The translations under genes and the position numbers were made by a program. DNA of 64,000 nucleotides from Roseofilum casamattae BLCC-M143 (lineage in GTDB: Bacteria > Cyanobacteriota > Cyanobacteriia > Cyanobacteriales > Desertifilaceae): assembly GCF_030068455.1 (NCBI RefSeq), contig NZ_JAQOSQ010000017.1, positions 20,073 to 84,072 on the forward strand, given 5' to 3'. The notes beneath the pieces were generated by a model. The model had not been told where the DNA came from, made no database searches, and was given only the letters and a program-made list of their open reading frames with translations. Positions 45,801-55,896 of the stretch are shown one piece after another. Position 1 is the first letter of the stretch; each line of letters opens with the position of its first letter.

Positions 45801-48191
45801 ATCGGAGTCAGTTTCCCAGCCTTCTACACCCAACAATTCTAAACCGGTTTTTAAATACTCAAGTGCTCCACCGTAGGCAGTTGAGGCTTTAGCTTTGCGT
45901 CCTGCCTGTAAATTTAATTGGGCGAGATTTTTGCGTTCTATGCGATCGCTAATTAACTCCCGTCCAATGTTTAATTGATTGACAATATCAAACAGGTTAT
46001 CCTCGTACTGGGAGTCTTGGTAATTTATAAGTAACGATCGTCCAATTTTCAGGTGAGTCCGTTTTTGCTCGTCTTCAGGAATTAGAATATAAGCAGCTTG
46101 TTGCACGCGATCGTGCAAAAAACGATAACCTACTGCAATCCCTTCTACGTTCTCTCCATCTCGATGTTGTTCCCATCCTTGGAAAAACTTATAGGCTTCG
46201 CTCTGCGGTAAAATGAACCCTTCTCGCAGAGCGCTCCAGAGAGCCACTGCCACTTCCTCCGATGGAATTTCACAGATAATAGCTAAGGTTTCTAGGTCAA
46301 ATTGATTGCCAATGCAGGCCGCTAACTTCTGCAGATTTTGGGTCTCTTCTGGTAATTTATGCAACCTTCCGGCCATGAATTCCACGACATCATCCGTGAG
46401 GGCCGCATCTCGTACCCGAACCAGATCGCATTCCCAATATCCTAATTTGAGATTAAATAAAATCGAATTATCTTCATATAATCCTTTCAAGAATTGGGTA
46501 GTAAAGAAAGGATTTCCTTTTGTTTTTTGATGAACCAAGTCAGTTAATGGTGCAGCTAATTCTACCGAACAACTGAGAGTTTCCGCCACCAATTGATTGA
46601 GATGAGCAACTGATAAGGGAGTGAGAGTAATCGTTGTGATCGTCGTTTTTTGTTGCTCTAAGTCTGCCAAAGATAATATTAATGGATGAGCTGGATAGAC
46701 TTCGTTATCTCGATAGGCTCCCAAGAAGAGTAAATATCCCGTCCGATTGTCTCCCATCAGCACTTTCAACAAGTTTAAGGATGCCGAATCTGCCCATTGC
46801 AAGTCATCGAGAAAGACGGTTAAGGGATGCTCTTTTGTGGTGAAAATGGCGATAAATTTTTCAAATAGGAGATTAAAGCGATTTTGGGCGGCATTACCAG
46901 AGAGTTCGGGAATGGGAGGTTGTTCTCCAATAATCTTTTCCAGTTCGGGAATAACTTCAATGAGAACTTGCCCATTTTCTCCTACGGCTTCGAGAATTTT
47001 CTCTTTCCACTGTTGTAATTGCCGATCGGATTCTCCAAGTAATTGTCCCATTAAGTCTCGGAAGGCTTGTACGAATGCAGAAAAGGGAATATTGCGATTG
47101 AATTGGTCGAATTTACCTTTGATAAAGTAGCCTTTTTGTCGGGTGATGGGTTTGTGTACTTCATTCACCACTGCGGTTTTCCCAATGCCGGAAAATCCAG
47201 CCACCAGCATCATTTCCGTTCGTCCGTGCGATACTCTCTCAAAGGCATCGAGGAGGCTTTGTACTTCAGTTTCTCGTCCGTAGAGTTTTTCTGGGATTAA
47301 AAAGCGATCGCTCCTATCTTCTATTCCTAATTGAAATCTCTCGATTGTTTGGTTTGCATACCACTGAGTCCGACAGTGCTCGAGATCGTATTTCAATCCT
47401 AAAGCACTTTGATAGCGGTCTTCCGCATTCTTAGACATCAATTTGACAGCAATATCGGCCACGGGTTTGGGGACTTCAATCTCGGGAATAGTTGGAGGTT
47501 TTTTCGCAATGTGGGCGTGGACGAGTTCCAAGGGATCTTCACTTTCAAAGGGCCGTTTTCCGGCCAGCAGCTCGTAAAATGTGACTCCTAGAGAATAAAA
47601 ATCACTGCGATAGTCTATTCCTCGATTCATCCTCCCAGTTTGTTCGGGAGATAAATAAGGGAGAGTGCCTTCTAAAACATTGGGAGTTTGTAAACTTTGG
47701 GTTTCTTTCGGCAGCAATGAGGAGATGCTGAAGTCAATTAATTTAATGTCTTTCGTTTCCGGATGAATTAGGATATTCGCCGGTTTGATATCTTTATGAA
47801 TAATTTGATTTTGATGCAGTTCGTGCAGAATTTTGGTCAGTTGAACGGCAATCTGTAAAAATTCGGAAAGGGAGAGCGAGAATTGCTGCTGATATTCACT
47901 GAGGGAAATACTGCCCATATCTTCCATAATGAGTGCATAACCATTTTGATAGCGCTCTAGGGAGTAGGGTTTGACAATACCGGGGATATCGAGATTTTTA
48001 GCGATCGCATATTGATTGCGAAACTGGACGAGTTCGCTAAATGAAGGATATTCATTCCGCATCAACTTAACGATCGCCGGTTGTCCGGTTTCTTCATGGC
48101 GAGCGCGATAAACGAGGGTGCGATCGCTCTCGTGGATAATTTCTTCAATCTGATAGTTCTGGATTCGTGGGAAGTTAAGCAATTTTTTCAT
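42864..48191 (-). CDS. Giant Ser/Thr kinase-AAA ATPase-GAF-histidine kinase
   Basis: A 1775-aa protein. Residues 1-275 are a protein kinase domain: K42 in IVKLMRNE, HKDIKPAN at 132-139, DFS at 153-155 instead of DFG, SPEQTGRMNRGIDYRSDFYS. About 300-570 is an AAA_16/STAND-like ATPase with Walker A GFSGIGKT at 332-339 and Walker B VFLDDLQWAD. A long helical repeat region runs to about 1300. GAF is at about 1325-1480; the H-box GGIAHEINNPVTF is near 1527; HATPase_c follows with NILNNAIDALEE, IADNGTGM, GKGTGLGMAIAYQI. No transmembrane helix. Large cyanobacterial proteins of this make are soluble multi-signal integrators. It is paralogous in its first two-thirds with the next gene upstream. Confidence 0.93.
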   Translation of the reverse strand: MKKLLNFPRIQNYQIEEIIHESDRTLVYRARHEETGQPAIVKLMRNEYPSFSELVQFRNQYAIAKNLDIPGIVKPYSLERYQNGYALIMEDMGSISLSEYQQQFSLSLSEFLQIAVQLTKILHELHQNQIIHKDIKPANILIHPETKDIKLIDFSISSLLPKETQSLQTPNVLEGTLPYLSPEQTGRMNRGIDYRSDFYSLGVTFYELLAGKRPFESEDPLELVHAHIAKKPPTIPEIEVPKPVADIAVKLMSKNAEDRYQSALGLKYDLEHCRTQWYANQTIERFQLGIEDRSDRFLIPEKLYGRETEVQSLLDAFERVSHGRTEMMLVAGFSGIGKTAVVNEVHKPITRQKGYFIKGKFDQFNRNIPFSAFVQAFRDLMGQLLGESDRQLQQWKEKILEAVGENGQVLIEVIPELEKIIGEQPPIPELSGNAAQNRFNLLFEKFIAIFTTKEHPLTVFLDDLQWADSASLNLLKVLMGDNRTGYLLFLGAYRDNEVYPAHPLILSLADLEQQKTTITTITLTPLSVAHLNQLVAETLSCSVELAAPLTDLVHQKTKGNPFFTTQFLKGLYEDNSILFNLKLGYWECDLVRVRDAALTDDVVEFMAGRLHKLPEETQNLQKLAACIGNQFDLETLAIICEIPSEEVAVALWSALREGFILPQSEAYKFFQGWEQHRDGENVEGIAVGYRFLHDRVQQAAYILIPEDEQKRTHLKIGRSLLINYQDSQYEDNLFDIVNQLNIGRELISDRIERKNLAQLNLQAGRKAKASTAYGGALEYLKTGLELLGVEGWETDSDLTLALYTEAIEASYLNAEFEQAEQYSERVLENVSNILDTAKIYELKINQRIAEQKADEAVEIGLQVLSLLGISREQILDYGRQEIILPQLEDLANAPEMTDRDRLASMGLLISIVSGSTIAQPDLLLPSIMTQIHLSLQGGNCKNTAFAYSWYGSLCCGYLGEIEKGYQSGQIALALLEQFAATSIQCQVMTMVYLFVYPWKKSIREVLPLAFRSFQVGQETGDVLYGSYSIFNYCVYLFLSGERLDDVVKQHTFYIEVLEQQRIDYSASLIRFWKYLSLKLQDASTTEIDEIYQSIISTIDEVGAWGFYALNLAEGMLSYLGAEYDRSVVQLQQAIEYGPAVGGWPPIGIHNFYYSLALLAVSASADDRDRANYLKQVETNQEKMTIWARNAPMNYQHKYDLVEAEHYRILGNKIEAIEFYDRAIAGAKENEYIQEEALANELAAQFYLDWGKEKIAKVYMEEAYYGYAQWGAKAKTNALEQHYPELLTAILTPNQPNSPFQNPLTSWQEKTMSSMTSEGGIMLDLGAIVKTFRTLSETIELDRAIANLMQVIQENAGAETLALFLFHEETLMLEAKMTDDILDRPELIPADRCGDLPLTIINTVKRTHQPLVLDDACNEPAYSRDTCIQTRQLHSILCLPLQDRGRVVGLLYLENNHAIGAFTSDRVEVLSLLCAQAAITLENARLYQQAQQSLQLERDLHELQRTQLTLIQSEKMFSLGRMVGGIAHEINNPVTFIYGNINHANAYMHDILRLLELYQQHYPQPVLEIQDIIEDIDLDFVQKDFQQLLTSMKSGSDRIKKIVTSLRTFSRLDESEFKAVNLHEGIDSTLTILQSSLPATEKRREIQILKDYGDLPRVGCYAGQLNQVFLNILNNAIDALEEYEGQEFPLISISTKSDGSNVTIAIADNGTGMTEDTQKRLFDPFFTTKPVGKGTGLGMAIAYQIIAEQHEGTISCQSELSKGTKFIISLPVATIK

Positions 48192-48240
48192 TGTCTAACC
48201 CAGATATTTTGTCGAATGATTAGCATAGTATAATATAATT

Positions 48241-51200
48241 TTAAGGGTCGATCGCCTTCTCAAGAAAATGGGACTCAATGTCATGAGCACTGAGAGGTTT
48301 AGAGAAGAGATAGCCCTGACCGAGTTGACATCCTAGTTGTTGTAATTGTCGCTGTTGTTGTTGAGTTTCAATGCCTTCTGCCACAACTGTTAATCCCAGT
48401 TGAGTGCTTAAGGCAATAATAGTACTAACCACCCGATTGTTGCGATCGTCAACTTGCATTTGACTGACAAAAGAGCGATCGATTTTCAAGTTGTGAACGG
48501 GCAGACGATGGAGATAATTGAGAGATGAATAGCCAGTGCCAAAGTCGTCAATACTAATCTGAATATGTCTTAAAGCGAGTCGATCTAATACGTTAATGGT
48601 TTGCTCGATATCTTCAATTAACATACTCTCAGTAATTTCTAGGGTAAGGAAACGACTTTCTAATTGAGTCTGGGCGATGATTTCATCAATCTCTGCAATC
48701 AAATGAGGGTTGCCTAGGTCTGACACGGAGAGATTGATGCTAATTTTGAGGGGAAAACAATGGGCAAACTTCTGCTGCCAGTCAACCATTTGGGCACAGG
48801 CTCGATGAAAAATCTGGCGATCGATGAGGGTAATTAAACCTGATTCTTCAGCAACCGGGATAAATTCCCCCGGACTCACCACTCCTCGAGTGGGGTGTTG
48901 CCAGCGAGCTAAGGCTTCAAATCCCTCCAGTCTATGGTTGAGTAAATTAATGATAGGTTGATAGAAAACGATAAATTCTTGCCGTTCGATCGCCTTACGC
49001 AATTCGGTTTCTAAGTTAAGGCGCTTGAGGGCTTGTAGGTGCATATTGACATCAAAGAATTTGTAGGAATTGGTTTGTTGAGTCTTGGCACGATACATGG
49101 CAATATCGGCATCGCGGATTAAATCGGTGGCATGATGATAATCTGAGGTGCCAAGAACGATGCCAATGCTCATACCGGTGAAAATTTCCTGGTTATTTAT
49201 GACAATGGGGGTTTGGCAATCGTCCAAGATCCGTTGAGCCACTCGAACGACTTCTTCTGTGCTGCTAATATCTTCTAGGAGAATGACAAACTCATCCCCG
49301 CCTAAACGAGCAACCAGATCGACCTGTCTCACGTGAGTTTGTAAGCGTTGGGCGATCGCAATCAGGAGTCGATCGCCCATTGTATGACCTAAACTATCGT
49401 TGATGACTTTAAAGCGATCGAGATCTAAAAAGAGAACGGCGTAGCGATCGATTTCCTGGCGTTGGGAGCGAGCGATCGCCAGTTCTAGTCGGTCTAATAA
49501 TAAGGCTCGATTGGGTAGACCTGTCAGCGAATCGTGCAAGGCGTTATGCACGATCGCCGCTTGGGCTTCTTTGAGATCGCTAATATCGCGACAGACACAA
49601 ATTAATAACTCATCATCCACTAAGGTGAGAGAGACTCCCTGTTCAAAGGTAGAGCCATCTTTACGGGTGGCGATCGCGTCTCCCTGCCAAGCCCCTTCCC
49701 GCTGCAATTGGGGCAAGACCTCCCGTTCAAATCGCTCGATTTCCTGGGGAGAATACAGCACTTTCCAGCTTTTGCCCACTAGGTCGTCCGGTTTTTCGCA
49801 ACCAAATAGCTCCAGGTGGGCTTTATTGACATAACTGAACGTTTCCCCTTGAACAATACCAATACCATCAATGGCTGCTTCCATCGCTGCGAGTTGTCGT
49901 TTGAGGATAACTTCGGCTTGTTGGCGTTCTAATTCGGCACTAGCACGAGCAGCAAAGATCCGTAAAATCTGTTCTGCCCACTGGGGATTTTGAATCGGCT
50001 GTGGGTCAAGGATGCACAAGTCGCCAATGGAATTACCCTGACTATCGCGTAAGGCAATGCCAAAATAGCTTTCTGCCTGCATCTGCACCAAGTCTAGATC
50101 TTCGGGGAATTGTTGTTGGACTCCTTGTGGAACATGAAATCTGCCCTGCTTCAAGGTGCATTCGCAGGGCGTTTTCGCGGGATTATAGGACATATTGGGA
50201 CACAAAGCTCCATGTGCCCGGAATGCCAACGTCTGCAATTGACCATCAACCAGTTGGCTAACAATGGCATAGGAAACATTGAGAGCTTCGGCAATGTAAT
50301 GGACTAAGGCGGGGAAAAAGTCGTGTCCCATTACAGCAGCAGTGCCTTCAATCAGATTGTGCAGGGCGATTTCGGCTCGTTTGCGATCGTTAATGTCCAT
50401 ATGACTGCCCAAGAACCGGATGGGTTTTCCCCGATCGTCCCACTCAGTAAATTGCCCTGTCGCCAGAATCCATTTCCAATTCCCTTGACGAGTTCGCATA
50501 CGAAATTCAGCTTTATAGATGTCCGTTTGACCGGCTGCATAGGCTTGATAGGCTTGGTGAGTGCAAGCGCTATCGTCCGGGTGCAATTGGGATTTCCAGG
50601 TGGCTACGCTTGAATGAAAGGTGCCTGGATCGTACCCCAACATCCGGGCATACTCCGGGCTAATCACCGCTTCATCGGTGCGCAGGTTCAGATCGAAAAA
50701 CCCTTGGTTTGCCGCCTGCATTGCCAGCCGCAACTGTTCTTCATTCGCTTGCAGGGAAGCAGTTCGTTGGGTAACTTGGGTTTCTAGGGTTTGATTGAGT
50801 TCTGCTAAGGAGTCCGCTAGGCGTTGAGATTGAGCTTGACTGGTTTGCAGGTCTTGATAGAGCTGAATATTGGCCAGGGAAATTGCGGCTTGGGTACAGA
50901 GAAACTTGAGACTGAGCAAGCGTTCTTCACTAAAAACACAGCGGGTGAGTTGATTTTCTAAATATAAAATGCCGATCGAGCGCCCTTGATTCAGCAGGGG
51001 GAAGCAGAGGACGCTTTGAGGTTGGTGTCGATCGAGATAGGTATCGGTAATGGGTAAGTCAGCGTTTGAGTCGTCAATAGCGACCCCGGTTTGAGTATTT
51101 TTGACGTAGCGAATCAGACCAACGGGTAGCGTGGTATTGCCATCGAGAGGTTGCCGAGTCAAGTCAATGCTCTCGGTTGTGGCGATCGCTTCAATTTGCC

Positions 51201-54200
51201 AGTTTCCTTCCCGATCGGGAGCCATCAACGCGCAGCGATCGCCTCCAGAGTATTGCAACATCAGGTGAGTGAACTGATGCAAAAACTCATCCGGTTGCAC
51301 CGTTCCCAGTAACGCTTGAGCTGCCTTAAATACCGCGACCAACTCCGGCACTGGGTCTATGGCAGAACCAACAGCCTCGGAGGTAGAACGATGGAACAAA
51401 AGCATGGGCGCTGTCAGTTGGGTTAGGGTTTGATTCAATGTCGCCGATGGCAAAGGCGGTTGACTTATCGGTTGCAGCAGATCTCGATAGCATTGTTCTA
51501 AGTCTCGCACTTTCGCCGTTGCTCCCCACCGGGCATAACCGTAATAGGCGTTTTGCAGATAGGCGATCGCGATCGTTTCCTTACCCCAGTCCAAATAAAA
51601 TAGAGCGGCTCGCTCGTTTGCCAAGGCTTCTTCTTGAAGATATTTGTTTTCTTTGGCTCCAGCTATGGCGCGATCGTAGCGTTCGATCGCTTCTAGTTTT
51701 TGACCCAAAACTCGGCACTTTTCCGCCTCCACCAGATCCACCTTATGTTGGAAATTCATCGGTGCATGAGTTGACCATAACTTGAGGCGATCGAGCCAAG
51801 TTTCGGCACGGTTAAGATGCCAGATGCGATCGCGATTTTGCATCCGCAACGCTTCGCGATCGGTCATCGACCCTGCCAGGGCTACAGAAGTTAAACTTGC
51901 CAGGAATACAAATTCTGTCAAGGGGAGATAACTGCCAACCGCAGCGCAATATTTCTCTGCTTCCTCAAGACAATTAACAGCGGCAAGCAAATTTCCAAAA
52001 AGATAACTCAGATGCAATTTTTTCAGATAGTGGAAAAAGAGTCCTACTAAATTTCGATTGTTTTGAAAAAATTCTGTTGCTTGTATCTCATCATAAATGG
52101 TTCCTTGCAGACACCAGGGTTCCTCCGTTGTCTCAGTTAGATTGAAGATCGCTTGTCGAGCACAGTCTATAGATTTTGCAATAGCTTCAAACTCGATCCC
52201 TCTCACAAATTCAGATGCCGCCTTACAGGTTTCTTTGACTGTCTCTAGTCTTTCACCCACCACATAGCCAAGTATGGCGTGATTGGCTAAGTTATAAGCA
52301 GAAAACTCTAATTCCCCAAACTCTAAACCACTCTGATAGCCATTAATGAGCTGGGGAATTCCATTCCGAGCGTGCTCTTTCCAAAACGAAACATGAAAAT
52401 AAAAGTTATTAATAACGCAGGCATGAGGTCTGTTACTATTTTGCGATTCCATTAACTGTTTGGCAACTTCCCCATATTGATATCCAGCAACAATATCGTC
52501 CACTCCAGGGTTGCACAACGCCAAAGCATAGTTAATATAAGAAATTGATGTATCAATGGTATTTCCATATTTGAGAGAAAGCAAAATTCCTTGGCAGGCA
52601 ACAATTGGAAATAAATTAGGACAGCCAAAATAAGTCAAGGGAACCAGGCGCGATAATACTCTCATCGCGGAGAGCATTACCGGATCGGACATAGAAGGGA
52701 ATGAAACAAGTTCTTCGGTCGAGAAAGAAGCGAGTTCTATTTTCACTCGATTTAACCAGGCGATCGTGTCGGAAGTATCTGGATTATTCGGTAAGTGAAT
52801 GTCTAACAAGCACAAGTAATGCAAGCCTAATTCAATTCCATCGAGAAACTGACTCCGAGCTGCATGGCCCTGAAGCCAAGTTTCATAAACTCGGATTGTA
52901 TCTAACACATTCTCAGCACGAGAAATTACTATTTCTCCATATTGTTTCATTAGTTCAAAGTTTCCAGTAAGATAACTAACTTCCGTTGCTTCTAGATATA
53001 AATTCAATGTCAGGCTATACTGGGTTTGCCAGCAATCTTCATCTAGGAGTTCTAGTCCTTTTAAGAAATACTCAAATGCCGATAAATAAGCCGTACAACT
53101 TTTAGCTTTTTCTCCAGCCATCAGGTTCAACTGAGCCAGCTCGTTTCGCTGAGATTGTTCGGCAATTAAACCAATTCCTGAATTGAGATAACCCACAATA
53201 TCAAACAGCCGACTTCCTTCGTTGTCTAAGTTGGAATTTTTCTCGAGCAATAGTTTTCCTATCTTCAAAAGAATGGGGGATTTTTGGTCGTTTGGAATCA
53301 GTGAATAAGCGGCTTGCTGAACGCGATCGTGCAAGAATCGATACTTAACCGTTACGATCTCTGCTTCGGTTAAGTCAATCTCCCCTTGGAAAAATTTATA
53401 TGCTTCGCTAATCGGTAAAATCGTGCCTTCTTGCAACGCACTCCAAAGTTTTGAGGCTACTTCTTCTGAGGAAGTTTCACAAACTACAGCCAAAGTCTCT
53501 AAATCGAATTGATTGCCGAGACAAGCTGCTAATTTCAACACCCTCTGGGTTGCTTCCGGTAATTTTTGCAAGCGTCCTGCGATAAATTCTACCACGTCTG
53601 AAGTCAGTGCTGCATCTCTAACCTTAACTAAATCGCATTCCCAATATCCTAAATTTGGATTAAACACGATCGATTCATCTTCATACAACCCGATTAAAAA
53701 CTGGGTCGTGAAAAATGGGTTTCCTTGAGTCTTTTGATAGACTAACTCGGTTAAAGGTTGAGATTGTTTGATGTGGCAACTGAGAGTGTCTGCGACGATT
53801 TGATTGATGTGATGTACGGATAAGGGAGCCAGGGTAATTGTGGAAATGGATGTTGTTTGCTCTCTTCGGGCACTACCTAAAGCGCTTTTTGCCGATGCGG
53901 GATAGCACAGCTTCTTCAATTCTGCTAAGGTCAACATCAGAGGATGGACAGGAAACACTTCGTTATCTCGATAGGCTCCCACAAGCAGTAAATAGCCCCG
54001 ATTGTTATCTCTCATCAAGACTTCGATCAGGTTTAAAGATGCCGAATCTGCCCATTGTAAATCGTCTAAAAATAGGGTTAAGGGATGTTCTTTTTGGGTG
54101 AAAACAGCAATGAATTTTTCCAAGAGTAAGTTAAATCGATTTTGTGCCGCACTTCCTGATAATTCGATAATGGGAGGTTGTCGGCCAATGACACTTTCGA

Positions 54201-55455
54201 GTTCGGGGATAACATCAATGAGGACTTGACCGTTATTGCCTACTGCTTCCAGAATTTTCGTTTTCCAATCGGCTAATTTGGCATCAGATTCGCTGAGAAT
54301 TTGCCCCATCAAGCTACGGAAAGCTTGGACAAAGCTCGAAAAGGGAATGTTGCGGTTAAATTGCTCGCATTTACCTTTAATAAAATAACCTTTATTTTTG
54401 ACAATGGGTTTGTGAACTTCGTTGACTACAGCAGTTTTTCCGATTCCAGAAAATCCAGTCACCAATATCATTTCCCTTTGTCCGGTTGCGACGCGATTGA
54501 AGGCATTCAGAAGGGTTTGTACTTCATTTTCCCGTCCGTAAAGTTTTTCGGGGATGAGGAAGCGATCGCATATATCCCTTTCTCCCAATTTAAACGGTTC
54601 GATGGTTCCAGTTTCTCGATATTGTGCGAGACATTTTCCTAAGTCATATTTGAGTCCTAATGCGCTCTGATAGCGGTTTTCGGCATTTTTCGCCATCAGT
54701 TTCAAGATAATATCCGCGAGGGGTTGGGGACAAATATCTCCGATGGGTTTGGGACGTTCGGCAATATGAGCGTGAATTAATTCTAAGGGGTCTTCTTTAT
54801 TAAATGGTAATTCTCCGGTGAGGAGTTCGTAAAAGGTAACTCCCAAAGAATAAAAGTCGCTGCGATAGTCAATACCTCGATTCATCCGTCCCGTTTGTTC
54901 GGGGGATAAGTACCCTAGAGTGCCTTCCAAAACGTTGGGGGTTTGAAGGGATTGGGTTTCTCGGGGTAGAAGTGTCGAAATACTGAAATCAATGAGCTTA
55001 ATTTGTTTGGTTTCGGGATGAATAAGAATATTAGCGGGTTTAATATCTTTATGAATAATTGAGTTGTTGTGGAGTTGATGCACAATTCCTGCAAGTTGGA
55101 TGGCAATCTCTAGAAATTGCGAGAGAGAGAGGGACGATCTGTTTTCATATTTAGCTAAAGAGATACCTCCCATATCTTCCATAATCAGGGCGTAGCAGTT
55201 CTCGTAGCGTTCGAGGGCTATTGTTTTGACAATCCCTTCAATTTCTCGGTTTAAGGCGCGCGTTATTACATATTGATTGCGAAACTGAATTAATTCGCTC
55301 AAGGAAGGATATTCATTCCGCATCAACTTGATGATGACCGGTTGTCCGCGTTCCTCATGGCGAGCGCGATAGACTAAGGTGCGATCGCTTTCATAAATCG
55401 GTTCGAGTGCTTGATAGTTGGATATTTTGGGTAGCTGAGTCGAAATTCTATTCAT
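48241..55455 (-). CDS. Giant Ser/Thr kinase-AAA ATPase-GAF-PAS-GAF-PAS-GGDEF-EAL
   Basis: From ATG 55455 the protein is about 2404 aa; a longer frame starting at 55539 would overlap the upstream gene. It shares the kinase (HKDIKPAN, again DFS), AAA ATPase (TGFSGIGKTAVV, LFLDDLQWAD) and helical chassis with the 1775-aa protein. It then has GAF (about 1380-1530), PAS (1570-1690), GAF (1700-1845), PAS (1855-1965), GGDEF (1975-2140) and EAL (2150-2395). GGDEF is canonical (RLGGDEFVILLED) with an RQVD inhibitory-site motif upstream. EAL keeps EALARWQH, ITESML, DDFGTGYSS and VAEGIET. Both synthesis and hydrolysis of c-di-GMP are possible. It is encoded 49 bp upstream of its paralogue. Confidence 0.92.
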   Translation of the reverse strand: MNRISTQLPKISNYQALEPIYESDRTLVYRARHEERGQPVIIKLMRNEYPSLSELIQFRNQYVITRALNREIEGIVKTIALERYENCYALIMEDMGGISLAKYENRSSLSLSQFLEIAIQLAGIVHQLHNNSIIHKDIKPANILIHPETKQIKLIDFSISTLLPRETQSLQTPNVLEGTLGYLSPEQTGRMNRGIDYRSDFYSLGVTFYELLTGELPFNKEDPLELIHAHIAERPKPIGDICPQPLADIILKLMAKNAENRYQSALGLKYDLGKCLAQYRETGTIEPFKLGERDICDRFLIPEKLYGRENEVQTLLNAFNRVATGQREMILVTGFSGIGKTAVVNEVHKPIVKNKGYFIKGKCEQFNRNIPFSSFVQAFRSLMGQILSESDAKLADWKTKILEAVGNNGQVLIDVIPELESVIGRQPPIIELSGSAAQNRFNLLLEKFIAVFTQKEHPLTLFLDDLQWADSASLNLIEVLMRDNNRGYLLLVGAYRDNEVFPVHPLMLTLAELKKLCYPASAKSALGSARREQTTSISTITLAPLSVHHINQIVADTLSCHIKQSQPLTELVYQKTQGNPFFTTQFLIGLYEDESIVFNPNLGYWECDLVKVRDAALTSDVVEFIAGRLQKLPEATQRVLKLAACLGNQFDLETLAVVCETSSEEVASKLWSALQEGTILPISEAYKFFQGEIDLTEAEIVTVKYRFLHDRVQQAAYSLIPNDQKSPILLKIGKLLLEKNSNLDNEGSRLFDIVGYLNSGIGLIAEQSQRNELAQLNLMAGEKAKSCTAYLSAFEYFLKGLELLDEDCWQTQYSLTLNLYLEATEVSYLTGNFELMKQYGEIVISRAENVLDTIRVYETWLQGHAARSQFLDGIELGLHYLCLLDIHLPNNPDTSDTIAWLNRVKIELASFSTEELVSFPSMSDPVMLSAMRVLSRLVPLTYFGCPNLFPIVACQGILLSLKYGNTIDTSISYINYALALCNPGVDDIVAGYQYGEVAKQLMESQNSNRPHACVINNFYFHVSFWKEHARNGIPQLINGYQSGLEFGELEFSAYNLANHAILGYVVGERLETVKETCKAASEFVRGIEFEAIAKSIDCARQAIFNLTETTEEPWCLQGTIYDEIQATEFFQNNRNLVGLFFHYLKKLHLSYLFGNLLAAVNCLEEAEKYCAAVGSYLPLTEFVFLASLTSVALAGSMTDREALRMQNRDRIWHLNRAETWLDRLKLWSTHAPMNFQHKVDLVEAEKCRVLGQKLEAIERYDRAIAGAKENKYLQEEALANERAALFYLDWGKETIAIAYLQNAYYGYARWGATAKVRDLEQCYRDLLQPISQPPLPSATLNQTLTQLTAPMLLFHRSTSEAVGSAIDPVPELVAVFKAAQALLGTVQPDEFLHQFTHLMLQYSGGDRCALMAPDREGNWQIEAIATTESIDLTRQPLDGNTTLPVGLIRYVKNTQTGVAIDDSNADLPITDTYLDRHQPQSVLCFPLLNQGRSIGILYLENQLTRCVFSEERLLSLKFLCTQAAISLANIQLYQDLQTSQAQSQRLADSLAELNQTLETQVTQRTASLQANEEQLRLAMQAANQGFFDLNLRTDEAVISPEYARMLGYDPGTFHSSVATWKSQLHPDDSACTHQAYQAYAAGQTDIYKAEFRMRTRQGNWKWILATGQFTEWDDRGKPIRFLGSHMDINDRKRAEIALHNLIEGTAAVMGHDFFPALVHYIAEALNVSYAIVSQLVDGQLQTLAFRAHGALCPNMSYNPAKTPCECTLKQGRFHVPQGVQQQFPEDLDLVQMQAESYFGIALRDSQGNSIGDLCILDPQPIQNPQWAEQILRIFAARASAELERQQAEVILKRQLAAMEAAIDGIGIVQGETFSYVNKAHLELFGCEKPDDLVGKSWKVLYSPQEIERFEREVLPQLQREGAWQGDAIATRKDGSTFEQGVSLTLVDDELLICVCRDISDLKEAQAAIVHNALHDSLTGLPNRALLLDRLELAIARSQRQEIDRYAVLFLDLDRFKVINDSLGHTMGDRLLIAIAQRLQTHVRQVDLVARLGGDEFVILLEDISSTEEVVRVAQRILDDCQTPIVINNQEIFTGMSIGIVLGTSDYHHATDLIRDADIAMYRAKTQQTNSYKFFDVNMHLQALKRLNLETELRKAIERQEFIVFYQPIINLLNHRLEGFEALARWQHPTRGVVSPGEFIPVAEESGLITLIDRQIFHRACAQMVDWQQKFAHCFPLKISINLSVSDLGNPHLIAEIDEIIAQTQLESRFLTLEITESMLIEDIEQTINVLDRLALRHIQISIDDFGTGYSSLNYLHRLPVHNLKIDRSFVSQMQVDDRNNRVVSTIIALSTQLGLTVVAEGIETQQQQRQLQQLGCQLGQGYLFSKPLSAHDIESHFLEKAIDP

Positions 55456-55516
55456 GTTGTGAATCTTTAGATCGGCCGCAAAATCAAGCTCAAATAATCG
55501 GGCGATCGCATTACTG

Positions 55517-55894
55517 TTATTGAGACCGCTCTCTCTCAAACCAAGTAATAATATCTCTCACTTGCAATTTATCTAAAGTAATTCCTTTGCTCTGAGAAAT
55601 TTGGCGGAGGGGAACCAAAGCAGCAGTAACTAAGCGAGTAAAAAAGTTAATGAAACGATCGTCGATATCTATTGTATCTTCAATTTTGGGATCGTGCTTC
55701 ACCCAGTCGGCGATCGCATCTTCGGAAATCTGTTCGATCGGACAATGGGTTGTCGAGCTAATCTCGCTTAAAACCCGACAGGCATAAATCGCTAACCGGG
55801 TGGAAAATTTATCCGCAGACGAGAGTAAAGCTACATCCACAGCAGCCGCTTCTTCTGGGGTTAAAAACTCCATGGATACACGATCGTCAGTCAT
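55517..55894 (-). CDS. Small hypothetical protein following sufR
   Basis: The 125-aa protein starts 2 bp after the sufR stop and so is likely co-transcribed with it. It reads MEFLTPEEAAAVDVALLSSADKFSTRLAIYA, then SEDAIADWVKHDPKIED, and is mostly helical with one Cys (C38) in YACRVLSE and another in TTHCPIEQ. I do not recognise a named family; similar small proteins sit next to sufR in other cyanobacteria as far as I recall. A role in Fe-S or redox control is a contextual guess. Confidence 0.65.
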   Translation of the reverse strand: MTDDRVSMEFLTPEEAAAVDVALLSSADKFSTRLAIYACRVLSEISSTTHCPIEQISEDAIADWVKHDPKIEDTIDIDDRFINFFTRLVTAALVPLRQISQSKGITLDKLQVRDIITWFERERSQ

Positions 55895-55896
55895 GG

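Noticed and set aside
55456..55539. Start of the 2.4-kilo-residue protein at 55539
   Set aside because: It overlaps the gene at 55517-55894, and the homology with the paralogue begins after ATG 55455.
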